Numbered from the stretch's first letter, positions 35,423 to 44,961 are shown. The stretch is DNA of 64,000 nt from JADHLJ01 sp038146985 (GCA_038146985.1 JAYQSQ010000001.1:438253-502252); one strand, 5' to 3'. Numbers and translations: made by a program. The notes: generated by a model from the sequence alone, not told the origin.

Positions 35423-37293
35423 GCGTGGCCAGCGAAACCAACCATCCGCCGAAAGCGGTTGTCGGCTCCCAGGTCAGCCAGGACGAGGAGATGTTCGGCC
35501 GTGCTTTCGACGGCCGGGTGATTCGCCGCTTCTTAGGGTTTTGCCGGCCTTACCGTGTCGGTCTCGCCATCGCGATCCTTTCGGTCCTGGTGTACACCGC
35601 GACCCAGGTGGCGATCCCGCTGGTCGTGCTCTACGCGATCGACAACGCCCTGGTCGACGGGGTGCGTGACCGGGGCCTGCTGGAGATCGTAGTCGTGGTT
35701 TTCGCGGGTGTGGTGATCGTGAATTACGGCGCCAACTTCCTGCAGGAGAACTTGGTCGGCCGCGCCGCCGAGCGGGTGCTGATTGATCTTCGACGGGCGA
35801 TGTTCACGCATCTGCAAAGCGTGTCGCTCTCCTTCATGGACCGCACCGAGGTCGGGCGCCTCATGTCACGCTTGCAGAGCGACGTGAACGCGCTGCAGGA
35901 GTTTCTTGAGACCTCGATCTTCGCCGTCGGTGACCTCGTGCTGCTGGTGGGCATCGTCGCGGTGCTGCTGGCTCTCGATTTCAATCTCGGCCTGCTGACC
36001 CTGTCGATCGTGCCGATCCTGTTCGTCATGCGGATCATCTGGCTGCCCCGGGCCCGCGAAGCCTTCATGAAGGCGCGCGAGGCCAATTCCATCGCCAATG
36101 GGGCGCTCGCCGAGGCTATTCACGGGGTGCGCACGGTCCAGGGCATGGTGCGCGAAAAGGTTAACTTCGCGCTCTATAACGACCGGGCGCGGCAGAACAT
36201 GCTGGCGCATCTGAGGGCCGCGAAATTTGCCCAGGCCAATGTGCCCATCGTCGATACCCTGACCGGCGGCGCCATGGCCATCGTCATCGTGGTCGGCGGC
36301 AACCAGGTCCTGGGCGGGACCCTTGATCTCGGCGTGATGGTGGCGTTCATCTTCTATGTCCAGCGCTTCTTCGACCCGATCCGCTCGCTGACCCTGCAAT
36401 ACAGTTTCATGCAGCGGGCCATGGTCTCGGGCCAGCGCATTCTCGAGGTGCTGGACGTGCCGATCGCGGTGCAGGACAAGCCGGACGCCATCGACATGAA
36501 GGAATGCGAAGGGTCGATCGCGTTCGAGAACGTCACTTTCGGCTACGTGAAAAATCAGCCGGTGCTGCGCAACGTCTCCTTTAAGGTGGCGCCGGGAGAG
36601 ACCGTCGCTCTGGTCGGCCCGACGGGATCAGGCAAGACGAGCGTGACCGCCCTGGTGCATCGCTTCTATGACATCTGGGATGGCGCGGTGCGGGTCGGCG
36701 ACCATGACGTGCGTGACATCACGCAGGATTCGCTCGGTCGGCACGTGGCGATGGTACTGCAGGAACCGTTCCTGTTCACCGGCAGTGTCTTCGACAATAT
36801 CCGCTTCCGCAGCATCGAGGCGTCGCGCCAGGCGGTGATCGATGCGGCTAAGGCGGTCGGTGCCCATGATTTCATCGAAAAACTGCCGCAGGGCTATGAC
36901 ACGGTGCTGGAGCAGCGCGGCGCCAACCTGTCGCTCGGCCAGCGTCAGTTGCTGAGCTTCGCCCGCGCCATCGTCGCCGATACCAAGATTCTGATCCTGG
37001 ACGAGGCGACCGCCAGCATCGACAGCTACACAGAGATGCAGATCCAGCAGGCCCTTGCGAAACTTCTCGAGGGGCGCACCGGCCTGGTGATCGCTCACCG
37101 CCTCGCGACGATCCGGGGATGCGACCGGATCATCGTGCTCCAGGACGGCGAGATCCGTGAGGAAGGCACCCACGACGCGCTGATCGCCGCCAAGGGCATG
37201 TATGCGGGGCTTTACACGCTGAACTACGCGTCCTTCGACGACGTACCGGACGACCTTGCCGACGAGTTGGCCGACGCGGGCTCGACGACCTAG
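35419..37293 (+). CDS. ABC exporter half-transporter B, consensus catalytic Glu
   Basis: A 624-residue half-transporter with six membrane helices (about 40-330) and a nucleotide-binding domain (about 355-600). Walker A is GPTGSGKTS at 400-408, and Walker B LILDEATASID has the catalytic Glu529. Its signature is LSLGQ at 504-508, a departure from LSGGQ. With gene A this gives one intact and one degenerate ATP site. The ATGA overlap ensures paired synthesis. It probably exports a lipid, peptide or drug-like compound. Its stop overlaps the stop of the convergent ligase gene. Confidence 0.9.
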   Translation: MSVASETNHPPKAVVGSQVSQDEEMFGRAFDGRVIRRFLGFCRPYRVGLAIAILSVLVYTATQVAIPLVVLYAIDNALVDGVRDRGLLEIVVVVFAGVVIVNYGANFLQENLVGRAAERVLIDLRRAMFTHLQSVSLSFMDRTEVGRLMSRLQSDVNALQEFLETSIFAVGDLVLLVGIVAVLLALDFNLGLLTLSIVPILFVMRIIWLPRAREAFMKAREANSIANGALAEAIHGVRTVQGMVREKVNFALYNDRARQNMLAHLRAAKFAQANVPIVDTLTGGAMAIVIVVGGNQVLGGTLDLGVMVAFIFYVQRFFDPIRSLTLQYSFMQRAMVSGQRILEVLDVPIAVQDKPDAIDMKECEGSIAFENVTFGYVKNQPVLRNVSFKVAPGETVALVGPTGSGKTSVTALVHRFYDIWDGAVRVGDHDVRDITQDSLGRHVAMVLQEPFLFTGSVFDNIRFRSIEASRQAVIDAAKAVGAHDFIEKLPQGYDTVLEQRGANLSLGQRQLLSFARAIVADTKILILDEATASIDSYTEMQIQQALAKLLEGRTGLVIAHRLATIRGCDRIIVLQDGEIREEGTHDALIAAKGMYAGLYTLNYASFDDVPDDLADELADAGSTT

Positions 37294-38942
37294 CGCGTGC
37301 CGTCGATCTCCCGCGCGAGTTCCACTTTCAGACCAGGCTTATGGATCTTGCCGGTCGCGGTGCGCGGGAAGGCCTCACCCGATCGGATCGCGATATGGGA
37401 GGGGACCTTGTAGGAGGCGAGCTGGGCCCGGCAATGAGCGATCAGGTCCGCCGTCGTGGCATCCGCGCCGTCCTCCAACTCCACCGCCGCGGCGACGATT
37501 TCGTCCTTGGCCGGGTCCGGTACGCCGACCACATAGGCCTGCTTCACGGCGGGATGCTGCGCCAGGACTTCCTCGACTTCCAGCGGCGCGACATTGACGC
37601 CGCCGGTCTTGATCATCTCTTTCAGGCGGCCGCGATAGCGGACCCGCCCGTCCTCGCCGATCATGCCGAGGTCACCAGTCAGGAAGTAGCCATCCGCATC
37701 GAAGGTCGCGATGGTCTGTTCCGGCGCCCGGAAATAGCCGGGGGTGACATAGCCGGCGACGGCGAGTTCTCCAACAGTGCCCGTGGGTAGCGGCGCGCGG
37801 GTCTCCGGATCGACCGCCCGGATGGTCATGCCGGGCAGGGGCTCTCCCTGGCTGTGGAGGCGCAGATCCAAGTCGTCCGAGGCATCGCAGACCGCGCAAT
37901 TACCGTAGGTCTCGGTCGAGCCATAGACATTGCAGAGTTCCGGCGCCTGAAGGGCATCGATGATGAACGAGATATCCTCCGGCAAGCCGATGGTAAGCCC
38001 GGTGCGCATTGAGGCGACCCGCGCCTGCGACCAGGATGAATGCTCGCGGATCGCCCTTGCCATGTTGGCCATGCCATAGAAGACGGTGCAGCCCTCGGTC
38101 TCCATCAGGTCCAGAGCCTCGCCTGCATCGAAACTCTCGTGCAGGACCAGAGCACCGCCATGGGTCATCACGGCGGGCAGGGCGTTGGCCGAGCCGAAAG
38201 ACCAGAACAGCGGCACCGCGAACCACAGCCGATCCACTGGTCCGAGATGCATCCGTTCGCCGATGTCGAAGCCGTTGGCGATCAGGTGGCCATGGGCGAG
38301 GGTGACACCCTTGGGATCGGCGGTGGAGCCGGATGTGTAAAGAATGAAGCAGATGTCCTTCGCCGACACTTTCGCCTGCACGGTGCTCAAGGCCGCAGGG
38401 GAGACCGCCTCGCCACGGGCCAAGAAATCGTTCCAGCCGACGATGGCACCCGCGCTCTCTCCATCGACCGCGACGATCGTGCGCAGTTCCGGCAGGGCGG
38501 GCGCGTGCAGCGATCCGGGAGCCGCGCTCATGATTTCCGGACAAAGCTCGCGGAGGACGTCGATGAACCGGCGGCCCCGCACCTCGCCCACGCTGATCAG
38601 CGCCACCGCGCCGGAATGTTCCAAGATCCAGGCAAGTTCCCGCGGCGTGGAGAAAGTGCTTATGGCGGTGGTGGTCGCGCCGATCTTGGCGACGGCGAAG
38701 GCGGCAATCAACCATTCCGGACGGTTGGCCGCGAGCAGGCCGACCCGGTCTCCCGGCTTGATCCCGATCGAAAGGAGGGCCCGGGCGAAGCGGTCGGTCT
38801 CCTCGCGCCAATCGGCATAGCTCAACCGCGTCTCGCGCCAGACGATCGCCTCGGCATCACCTTGAATGCCGGCGATTTCATCCAGCAAATCGCCGAGGGT
38901 CCGGCTTTTTGGTCTTAGGGCCACGGCCTCAGGTTCCTTCAA
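37290..38942 (-). CDS. Acyl-CoA synthetase (AMP-binding, ANL superfamily)
   Basis: A 550-residue adenylate-forming ligase that activates a carboxylic acid to its CoA thioester. The ATP loop is ILYTSGSTADPKGVTLAHGH, followed by YGSTETYGN (A5 motif), YFLTGDLGMIGEDGRVRYRG (A7/A8 hinge) and PRTATGKIHKPGL with the catalytic lysine near the C-terminus. Substrates of this group range from medium-chain to aromatic acids. Nearby enoyl-CoA hydratase and CoA-transferase genes suggest a shared acid-degradation role. Confidence 0.9.
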   Translation of the reverse strand: MKEPEAVALRPKSRTLGDLLDEIAGIQGDAEAIVWRETRLSYADWREETDRFARALLSIGIKPGDRVGLLAANRPEWLIAAFAVAKIGATTTAISTFSTPRELAWILEHSGAVALISVGEVRGRRFIDVLRELCPEIMSAAPGSLHAPALPELRTIVAVDGESAGAIVGWNDFLARGEAVSPAALSTVQAKVSAKDICFILYTSGSTADPKGVTLAHGHLIANGFDIGERMHLGPVDRLWFAVPLFWSFGSANALPAVMTHGGALVLHESFDAGEALDLMETEGCTVFYGMANMARAIREHSSWSQARVASMRTGLTIGLPEDISFIIDALQAPELCNVYGSTETYGNCAVCDASDDLDLRLHSQGEPLPGMTIRAVDPETRAPLPTGTVGELAVAGYVTPGYFRAPEQTIATFDADGYFLTGDLGMIGEDGRVRYRGRLKEMIKTGGVNVAPLEVEEVLAQHPAVKQAYVVGVPDPAKDEIVAAAVELEDGADATTADLIAHCRAQLASYKVPSHIAIRSGEAFPRTATGKIHKPGLKVELAREIDGTR

Positions 38943-38978
38943 TTACTGATAGAGTTCCATCCGGGATTGATCGTAGGC

Positions 38979-39113
38979 CGTCGCCCTGGCGAAAGGCAGG
39001 GGCTTGGACCGAAACAATCCACGCGCTCCGTCGTCCATTCGACCCGTCGTTTGCGGTAGCGAAAATCCATCACGCTGCATCATCGAAGCCCGGCCCTGCC
39101 TTTCGCCAGGGCG
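38979..39113. repeat. Type-1 intergenic palindromic element
   Basis: CGTCGCCCTGGCGAAAGGCA and TGCCTTTCGCCAGGGCG are inverted ends flanking about 90 bases. It has the GAAAGGC variant of the arm, also found on the left of the 60535 element. It lies between the hydratase and ligase genes, both on the minus strand, in a 222-base gap with no gene. Confidence 0.86.
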
Positions 39114-39164
39114 CCAGGAAAGGGTATTGGTGATCCGAAAGGACTCAACCATCACGCCTAACCC

Positions 39165-39917
39165 TCAGTACCGCGCCTTGCGCTTTTCGAGGAAGGCGGC
39201 GACGCCCTCGGAAAAATCGGGACTGGCGCGGACCTTGTCACCGAGTTGCTGGTCCAGCGGCTCTCGCGCCCTGGCGTGCTCCGCGATGGTGGCGCTGATC
39301 TGAGTCTTGACCGCCTGAACCGCCGAAGGGCTGTTGGCGGCGATCGCCTCCGCCTTGGCGAGCGCCCAGTCCATCAGGCCATCCGCGGCAACTACCTCGT
39401 TGATCAGTCCAAGCTGCGCGGCCGCTTCGGCGGTGATCAGCCGGCCTGTCAGAATGAGGTCCATGGCATGAACATGGCCGATCTGCTGGATCAGCTTCAC
39501 GGTCGCGCCGCCGAAGGGATAGATCGACCATTTGACCTCCGGCAGGCCAAAGCGCGCGGTCGGCGTCGCGCCGCGAATGTCGGTCGACAGCATCAGTTCA
39601 ACCCCGCCACCGACACAGTCGCCGTTGATCGCCGCGATAATCGGCTTGGAATAGGTGTCCGTCTTCAGGAGCGCATGGTTGACGATCGCCGCCATATCCA
39701 CATCGGCGCTGAGGTCGCCGCTGATATCCGCGCCGACATTGAAGGCCCTCGTGCCGGCGCCGGTCAGGATGATGCAGCGCGTGTCGTCGGCCCCGAGCTC
39801 GTCCCACAACTTGCCGAGATCCGCCATCATCGTGCGGGTCATGGCGTTCAGGCGCGGCTGATTGTCGATGGTGACGACGGCGATATGGGCGCCGTGCCGG
39901 TCGAGGCGGATTTCCAT
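39165..39917 (-). CDS. Enoyl-CoA hydratase/isomerase (crotonase) family protein
   Basis: A 250-residue crotonase-fold enzyme. ILTGAGTRAFNVGADIS and INGDCVGGGVELMLSTDIRG form the CoA-binding and oxyanion-hole regions, and FGLPEVKWSIYPFGGATVKL the second active-site loop. That loop does not show the two glutamates of a classical hydratase clearly, so an isomerase or other crotonase activity is possible. The ATG at 39917 gives the usual start MEIRLDRHGAHIAVVTIDNQ. It is upstream of the acyl-CoA ligase on the same strand. Confidence 0.87.
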   Translation of the reverse strand: MEIRLDRHGAHIAVVTIDNQPRLNAMTRTMMADLGKLWDELGADDTRCIILTGAGTRAFNVGADISGDLSADVDMAAIVNHALLKTDTYSKPIIAAINGDCVGGGVELMLSTDIRGATPTARFGLPEVKWSIYPFGGATVKLIQQIGHVHAMDLILTGRLITAEAAAQLGLINEVVAADGLMDWALAKAEAIAANSPSAVQAVKTQISATIAEHARAREPLDQQLGDKVRASPDFSEGVAAFLEKRKARY

Positions 39918-40064
39918 GCGCGTGGCTCCTTCCATCAGAGGCCGGATATGGACCATGTTTGGCTGGTTTCGGCAAGCTGACCACTGGCTTTAGCCGGCTT
40001 GCCGTGCTGGTAGGAGGCGATAAACTTTCCTCGTGATGTCATGCGGGGCGGGTTGGTTTGACGG

Positions 40065-40160
40065 GACCCTTCGAGACGATGCTTCGCGTCCCCTCAGGGC
40101 GAGTCGGTGGGTTGTCTCACTCTCACCCTGAGGATCGGTGAAACCGCGTCTCGAAGGGTT
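40065..40160. repeat. Type-4 intergenic palindromic element (second copy)
   Basis: GACCCTTCGAGACG and CGTCTCGAAGGGTT form the outer stem; CTCAGGGCGAG and CTCACCCTGAG form an inner stem. It matches the 25573 element in layout. It occupies a third of the 302-base divergent gap 39918-40219, where nothing else is recognised except that promoters for both flanking genes should be present. Confidence 0.87.
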
Positions 40161-40219
40161 CTGTAAGCCAAACGCGCAGGCCCTACGCGGCAGAGGAACG
40201 AAGACAGGCGGAAGCGATC

Positions 40220-41200
40220 ATGAAAGCAGTGCTCTGCAAGGAACTCGGCGGCCCGGAGAAGCTGGTGCTGGGGGAGATCGAACCCCCAAGACCGGAGCCT
40301 GACGAGGTGCGCATCCGGGTCCGCGCGGCAGGGATCAATTTCGCGGACACGCTGCAGATCGCCGGCAAATACCAGTCGAGGCTGGCGCCGCCTTTCGTGC
40401 CGGGAATGGAGGTTGCGGGCGAGATCCTTGAGCTTGGGAGCAACGTCAAGCGCCCGCTTACCGTCGGCCAACGGGTCATGGCCTTTATGCGCGGGGGCGG
40501 GGCCTTCGCCGAAGAAGCCTGCGTGCACGCCGAGTGGCTGGTCCCGGTGCCGGACGAGATGGACGACGTCACCGCCGCCGGCTTTCCCACGGTCTATGGC
40601 ACCTCGAACTTCGCGCTGAAGCATCGCGGCAAGCTGAAGGCCGGAGAGACGCTGGTGGTGCTCGGCGCCGCCGGCGGTGTCGGGCTGACGGCGGTCGAGC
40701 TCGGCAAGCAGATGGGCGCGCGGGTCATCGCCGCCGCCGGCGGTGCGGAGAAATGTCAGGTCACGCTGGACCACGGCGCGGACTTCGCCATCGATTACCG
40801 CACCGAAAACATCCGCGACCGGGTGCGCGAGATCACCGACGGTGTCGGCGCCGACGTGGTCTATGACGCGGTCGGCGGCGACGCCTTTGACTCAGCGATC
40901 CGAGCGGTGAACTGGGAGGCGCGGATGCTGATCATCGGTTTCGCGTCCGGGCGCATCCAGCAGGTGCCCGCGAACCTGATCCTGGTCAAGAATATCTCCG
41001 TCATAGGCGTGGTCTATGGTGCCCAGACCGAACGCGACCCGGCCTATGGCGCCAGCTTCGTGCAGGACGCGGCCGATCTCTTTCGCCAAGGCAAGGTCAA
41101 ACCACATATCGGCAAGGTCTTTCCGCTGGCCGAGGCCGGGGAGGCCTTGCAGGGTCTGTTGTCGCGCGCCTATTCCGGCAAGATTGTTCTGAAGACCTGA
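40220..41200 (+). CDS. NADPH:quinone oxidoreductase-like MDR protein
   Basis: A 326-residue medium-chain dehydrogenase/reductase of the zinc-free quinone reductase type. AAGINFADTLQIAGKYQ and PFVPGMEVAGEILELG form the catalytic-domain start, LVVLGAAGGVGLTAVELGKQ is the NADPH-binding loop, and DVVYDAVGGDAFDSAIRAV follows. No zinc-binding cysteine cluster is present. It reduces quinones or enoyl-type bonds. A CoA-transferase follows 15 bases later, so both are probably one transcript. Confidence 0.88.
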   Translation: MKAVLCKELGGPEKLVLGEIEPPRPEPDEVRIRVRAAGINFADTLQIAGKYQSRLAPPFVPGMEVAGEILELGSNVKRPLTVGQRVMAFMRGGGAFAEEACVHAEWLVPVPDEMDDVTAAGFPTVYGTSNFALKHRGKLKAGETLVVLGAAGGVGLTAVELGKQMGARVIAAAGGAEKCQVTLDHGADFAIDYRTENIRDRVREITDGVGADVVYDAVGGDAFDSAIRAVNWEARMLIIGFASGRIQQVPANLILVKNISVIGVVYGAQTERDPAYGASFVQDAADLFRQGKVKPHIGKVFPLAEAGEALQGLLSRAYSGKIVLKT

Positions 41201-41215
41201 GGCGTCGGCTCTGGA

Positions 41216-42472
41216 ATGAACGGGCCGAGGCGTATCGTCGCCGGGGATCTGGATCTCTCGGAGTTCATCCGTCCCGGCGACCGGATCATTGTCGGTCAGG
41301 CGGCGGGAGAGCCGGTGACACTGACCGAGGCCCTGGTCGCGCAACGGGCGTCGATCGGGCCGGTCAGTGTGTTTCTTGGTCTCTGCCTGTCCGACACGTT
41401 TCAGGCCGAGCACGCGGATCATATCACGTTTGAAAGCTTTGGGCCGATGGGCGCGTCCCGGGCGCTGGCCAAGGCCGGCGTGCTGAATATCAGCCCGATC
41501 CACTATGGCCAGATTTCGCGCTATATCGACGATGGGGTGATCGCCTGTGACGTTGCCTTCGTGCATATCTCGCCGCCCGGCCCCGACGGCAGGCATTCCT
41601 TCGGCCTGCTCAATGATTACAACCGGGCGGCCATGGACAAGGCCCGGGTGGTGATCGCCGAGGTGAACGACCAGATTCCCTGGGTTCATGCCGAAGGGGT
41701 GCCGGATCTCGGCCGGATCGATGTGATCGTGGAGACCTCGCGACCAGCGCTGACCGCCGCGCCGGCACGGGTCTCGCCGGTCGACGAGGCGATCGGGCGC
41801 AACGTCGCGCGCTATATCGAGGATGGCCACACACTCCAGATCGGCATGGGTGCGATCCCGGAGGCGGTGGCCCGGGTGATCGGCGACCGCAGGGACCTCG
41901 GCTTTCACAGCGGCATGGCTGGCGACTCCATGGCGGATCTCATGGAGGCCGGCGTGATCACCAATGCCCGCAAGGAGGTCGATGCCGGTATTTCCGTGAC
42001 CGCCAATCTGGTCGGCACCGAGAGGCTGTACCGGTTCGTCGAGCGCAACCCGGCTTTCAAGCTCCGACCGTCCTGGCACACCCATGACGGAGACCTGCAT
42101 CGCCTGAAACGGTTCGTCAGCATCAACTCCGCCCTTGAGGTGGATCTGAGCGGCCAGATCGGGGCCGAGGAAACCAACGGCCAGATCGTGAGCGCGATTG
42201 GTGGCCACACGGATTTCACCCGGGCAGGCCATCGCTCTCCCGGGGGCTGTTCGATCATCGCGCTGCCCAGCACGGCGCGCGGCGGCACGGTGAGCCGGAT
42301 CGTGCCGCGTCTTACCGGGCCGGTCACCACCGCGCGCAGCGATGTGGATATCGTGGTGACCGAGCACGGCTGGGCCGAGTTGCGCGGCCGAAACCTGCGC
42401 GAGCGGGCGGCGGCGCTCACGGCGATCGCGGATCCGGCGCACCGCGAGGCGCTCGGCAAGGCGGGGACGTGA
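41216..42472 (+). CDS. Acetyl-CoA hydrolase / CoA-transferase family protein
   Basis: A 418-residue class I CoA-transferase-like enzyme that swaps CoA between acids or hydrolyses acyl-CoA. RIIVGQAAGEPVTLTEALVA near the start, DVAFVHISPPGPDGRHSFGL, and LQIGMGAIPEAVARVIGDRR with ETNGQIVSAIGGHTDFTRAG in the second half are typical of the acetyl-CoA hydrolase / 4-hydroxybutyrate CoA-transferase group. It starts with ATG shortly after the reductase. Together with the ligase and crotonase it suggests handling of CoA esters; the acids are not known. Confidence 0.86.
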   Translation: MNGPRRIVAGDLDLSEFIRPGDRIIVGQAAGEPVTLTEALVAQRASIGPVSVFLGLCLSDTFQAEHADHITFESFGPMGASRALAKAGVLNISPIHYGQISRYIDDGVIACDVAFVHISPPGPDGRHSFGLLNDYNRAAMDKARVVIAEVNDQIPWVHAEGVPDLGRIDVIVETSRPALTAAPARVSPVDEAIGRNVARYIEDGHTLQIGMGAIPEAVARVIGDRRDLGFHSGMAGDSMADLMEAGVITNARKEVDAGISVTANLVGTERLYRFVERNPAFKLRPSWHTHDGDLHRLKRFVSINSALEVDLSGQIGAEETNGQIVSAIGGHTDFTRAGHRSPGGCSIIALPSTARGGTVSRIVPRLTGPVTTARSDVDIVVTEHGWAELRGRNLRERAAALTAIADPAHREALGKAGT

Positions 42473-42493
42473 CGCCGGCGATGAGGCCGTGGG

Positions 42494-43525
42494 TCAAAGC
42501 GTCGGCTTCACCTTGATCTTGCGCAGTTCCGGCAGCAGTTCCCGCGACATCAGTTCCATGCTGTCGAGGGTGAGCTGCCCCGGCATGCCGATCCAGTGGG
42601 AGCGGATCACCAAGTGGTTCATGCCGAACTCCTGCCAATAGGGCCGGAGTTCCTCGTAGCACTCCTCGGGCGAGCCGATGATGAAGCGGCCCTTAACCAG
42701 ATCCTCGAAGTCCTGATCAAAGCTCTCGTTCTTGGGCATCACCTTGTCCTGGCCCCAGGTGGCGTAGTTCTTGTACTTGCCGAGCAGATAGGGGCCGGCA
42801 AGCTCCATCGCCGTCTTGCGGTCCTTGGCGCAGAAGATCTCCTTGAACACCGGCAGTTCCGCCGGTGCAGGCTTTCCCGCCGCCCGAAGTGCGTCCTTGT
42901 AGAGACCCATATGCCGGCGGATGGTATCGAGCTGCGAGTGCGGGTTGACGAACCATGCGTCGCTCATCCGCGCCGCGCGTTCTATCGCCCGGTCGTTATT
43001 GGCCGCGATCCAGATCGGCGGACGCGGCTTCTGGATCGGCCGGATGTTCATGTGGACGTCCTTCAGGACACAGGTCTCGCTCTCATGGCTGACCCGATCC
43101 TCGGTCCAAAGGCGCTCCACCAGGGTGAGATACTCCTCGAACCGGGCGACCCGCTTGCCCTTGGGAACCCCGAAGGCATCGAACTCGGTATCCCGGTAAC
43201 CTAGCCCGACGCCGAAGATCACCTTGCCCTTGGAGAGCACATCGAGGCTGGCCACCGTTTCGGCCGTATAGACCGGGTTATGGAGGTTCAGCAGCAGGAT
43301 CCCGAGCGTGATGTTCATGTCGCCCGCCTCGGGGATCAGACGGGCCAGGAACGGCACCAGTTGAAGCTGCTGGTTGTTGCCTTCGTTGAGGTAGTGCTGG
43401 CCCGAGACCACGTTGTCCCAGCCATGATCGCGCATCAGATGCACCATGGCGATCTGCTCGTCCATGGCGGCGATCATATCGGTGTCGAGGAACTGCTGAT
43501 TGGTGAGAAACGCGCCGATTTTCAT
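42494..43525 (-). CDS. LLM-class flavin/F420-dependent oxidoreductase 7
   Basis: A 343-residue luciferase-like barrel, remote from the F420 genes but of the same subgroup as the enzyme at 14550: both have GPYLLxKYxxYAxWGQ and VxFGVGLGYR-type blocks. The start MKIGAFLTNQQFLDTDMIAA and the RLWTEDRVSHESET segment are clear. It is convergent with the CoA-transferase gene, whose stop lies 21 bases away. Cofactor could be F420 or FMN. Confidence 0.82.
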   Translation of the reverse strand: MKIGAFLTNQQFLDTDMIAAMDEQIAMVHLMRDHGWDNVVSGQHYLNEGNNQQLQLVPFLARLIPEAGDMNITLGILLLNLHNPVYTAETVASLDVLSKGKVIFGVGLGYRDTEFDAFGVPKGKRVARFEEYLTLVERLWTEDRVSHESETCVLKDVHMNIRPIQKPRPPIWIAANNDRAIERAARMSDAWFVNPHSQLDTIRRHMGLYKDALRAAGKPAPAELPVFKEIFCAKDRKTAMELAGPYLLGKYKNYATWGQDKVMPKNESFDQDFEDLVKGRFIIGSPEECYEELRPYWQEFGMNHLVIRSHWIGMPGQLTLDSMELMSRELLPELRKIKVKPTL

Positions 43526-43611
43526 GGGTATCTTGTCCGTGCGGGGCTGAATGGGAGGTTATTGCACGCCGGTCGATGCGGCTCAACACGGGTGCGGCGG
43601 GGCTCGAGGGC

Positions 43612-43640
43612 TTGTCCCGGACCATGGCGGTGGCTATACG
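43612..43640 (+). promoter_or_regulatory. Putative promoter of the ACR3 gene
   Basis: TTGTCC at 43612-43617 and TATACG at 43635-43640 are spaced 17 bases apart and lie 40 bases before the ACR3 start, inside the divergent gap. Called by eye. No ArsR-type palindrome was recognised. Confidence 0.4.
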
Positions 43641-43679
43641 GAACCTCCCGCCCCATACCCCCGCCTCCGGAGTTTGCCG

Positions 43680-44708
43680 ATGTCCGCCTTTGAACGATAT
43701 CTCACGATCTGGGTGGCGCTGTGTATCGTCGCCGGCATCGCGCTCGGCCAGATGATGCCGGGGCTTTTCGCGGTGCTCGCGGGCATTGAGTACGCCAGCG
43801 TCAATCTCGTGGTCGCGGTGCTGATCTGGGCGATGGTCTATCCGATGATGATCGCCGTCGACTTCGCCAGCCTGCACAGGATCAAGGATCAGCCGAAGGG
43901 TCTGGTGATCACGATCATCGTCAACTGGCTGATCAAGCCCTTCACCATGGCGTTTCTCGGCGTCTGGTTCTTCAAGGGCGTGTTCGCCGACCTGATTCCG
44001 ACGGCGGACGCCGAAAGCTACATCGCGGGGCTGATCCTGCTCGGCGCGGCGCCCTGCACGGCGATGGTGTTCGTCTGGTCCCAGCTGACCCGCGGCGATG
44101 CGAACTACACCTTGATCCAGGTCAGCGTGAACGACGTGATCATGGTCTTCGCCTTCGCGCCGATCGTCGCCCTGCTGCTCGGCGTGACCGAGATTCCGGT
44201 GCCCTGGGAGACCCTGCTGCTCTCGGTGGTGCTTTATGTCGTGGTGCCCCTGATCGCCGGCATCATGACCCGCAAGCGGCTCTTCCGGGCGGGAGGTGAG
44301 GCCGAGGTCGATGCCTTCACGGCGCGGGTGAAGCCGGCCTCCGTGGTGGCGCTCCTGGCGACCGTGGTGCTTCTGTTCGGCTTCCAGGGCGGGGTGATCC
44401 TGGCCCAGCCGCTGTTGATCGTGCTGATCGCGGTGCCGCTGCTGATCCAGTCCTACGGCATTTTCGCGGTGGCCTATGTCGCCGCCTGGGCCTGGCGGGT
44501 TCCGCACCGCATCGCCGCGCCCTGCGCGATGATCGGCACCTCGAACTTCTTCGAGCTCGCGGTCGCGGTGGCGATCAGTCTTTTCGGCCTGAATTCCGGT
44601 GCCGCGTTGGCGACCGTGGTCGGGGTCCTCGTGGAGGTTCCCGTCATGCTCTCGCTGGTCGCCTTCGCCAACCGGACACGCGGCTGGATCGACGCGCGGG
44701 CGGGGTAG
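43680..44708 (+). CDS. acr3: ACR3-family arsenite efflux permease
   Basis: A 342-residue membrane protein with about ten hydrophobic helices. LLGAAPCTAMVFVWSQLTRG holds the cysteine conserved in the fourth helix of ACR3 transporters, and NYTLIQVSVNDVIMVFAF and the late MIGTSNFFELAVAVAISLFG are hallmarks. It exports arsenite (or antimonite) using the membrane potential. The ATG at 43680 begins at the usual SAFERYLTIWV. No arsR, arsC or arsH lies beside it, which is atypical for an arsenic operon. Confidence 0.92.
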   Translation: MSAFERYLTIWVALCIVAGIALGQMMPGLFAVLAGIEYASVNLVVAVLIWAMVYPMMIAVDFASLHRIKDQPKGLVITIIVNWLIKPFTMAFLGVWFFKGVFADLIPTADAESYIAGLILLGAAPCTAMVFVWSQLTRGDANYTLIQVSVNDVIMVFAFAPIVALLLGVTEIPVPWETLLLSVVLYVVVPLIAGIMTRKRLFRAGGEAEVDAFTARVKPASVVALLATVVLLFGFQGGVILAQPLLIVLIAVPLLIQSYGIFAVAYVAAWAWRVPHRIAAPCAMIGTSNFFELAVAVAISLFGLNSGAALATVVGVLVEVPVMLSLVAFANRTRGWIDARAG

Positions 44709-44766
44709 GCAAGCATCACGCACTCGACCTGCGCCCACCGGCTCGTCGATATGCGTCCTGAGGGCG

Positions 44767-44961
44767 TCAAAATTCTTTCGGCAGTCCCGCTTGCTTCAAT
44801 ACCTCATTGGCGGTGTGCCTGGACTTGATGTCGTTGTCGACGGGGAAGTGTCTTTTGGTGATGGGAGAGTACCACATTTCGTGGTCCCCCCGGCCTTGGC
44901 GCGCGAATGTTCAACCGGCGGCGGAAAGAAGCTTCTTCAGATCGCGGGTGAAGCCGCCCAT
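44767..44961 (-). pseudogene. hicA: HicA-type toxin gene interrupted by an in-frame TGA
   Basis: The frame reads MGGFTRDLKKLLSAAG, then a TGA at 44911-44913, then TFARQGRGDHEMWYSPITKR with SRHTANEVLKQAGLPKEF to a final TGA at 44767. Together the 64 codons form a complete HicA-family mRNA-interferase, including the active-site histidine in GRGDHEMWYSP. The stop replaces a position that is usually tryptophan, so one TGG to TGA change explains it. Its ATG overlaps the antitoxin stop (TGATG). Unless the TGA is read through or is a sequencing error, the toxin is dead. Confidence 0.85.
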
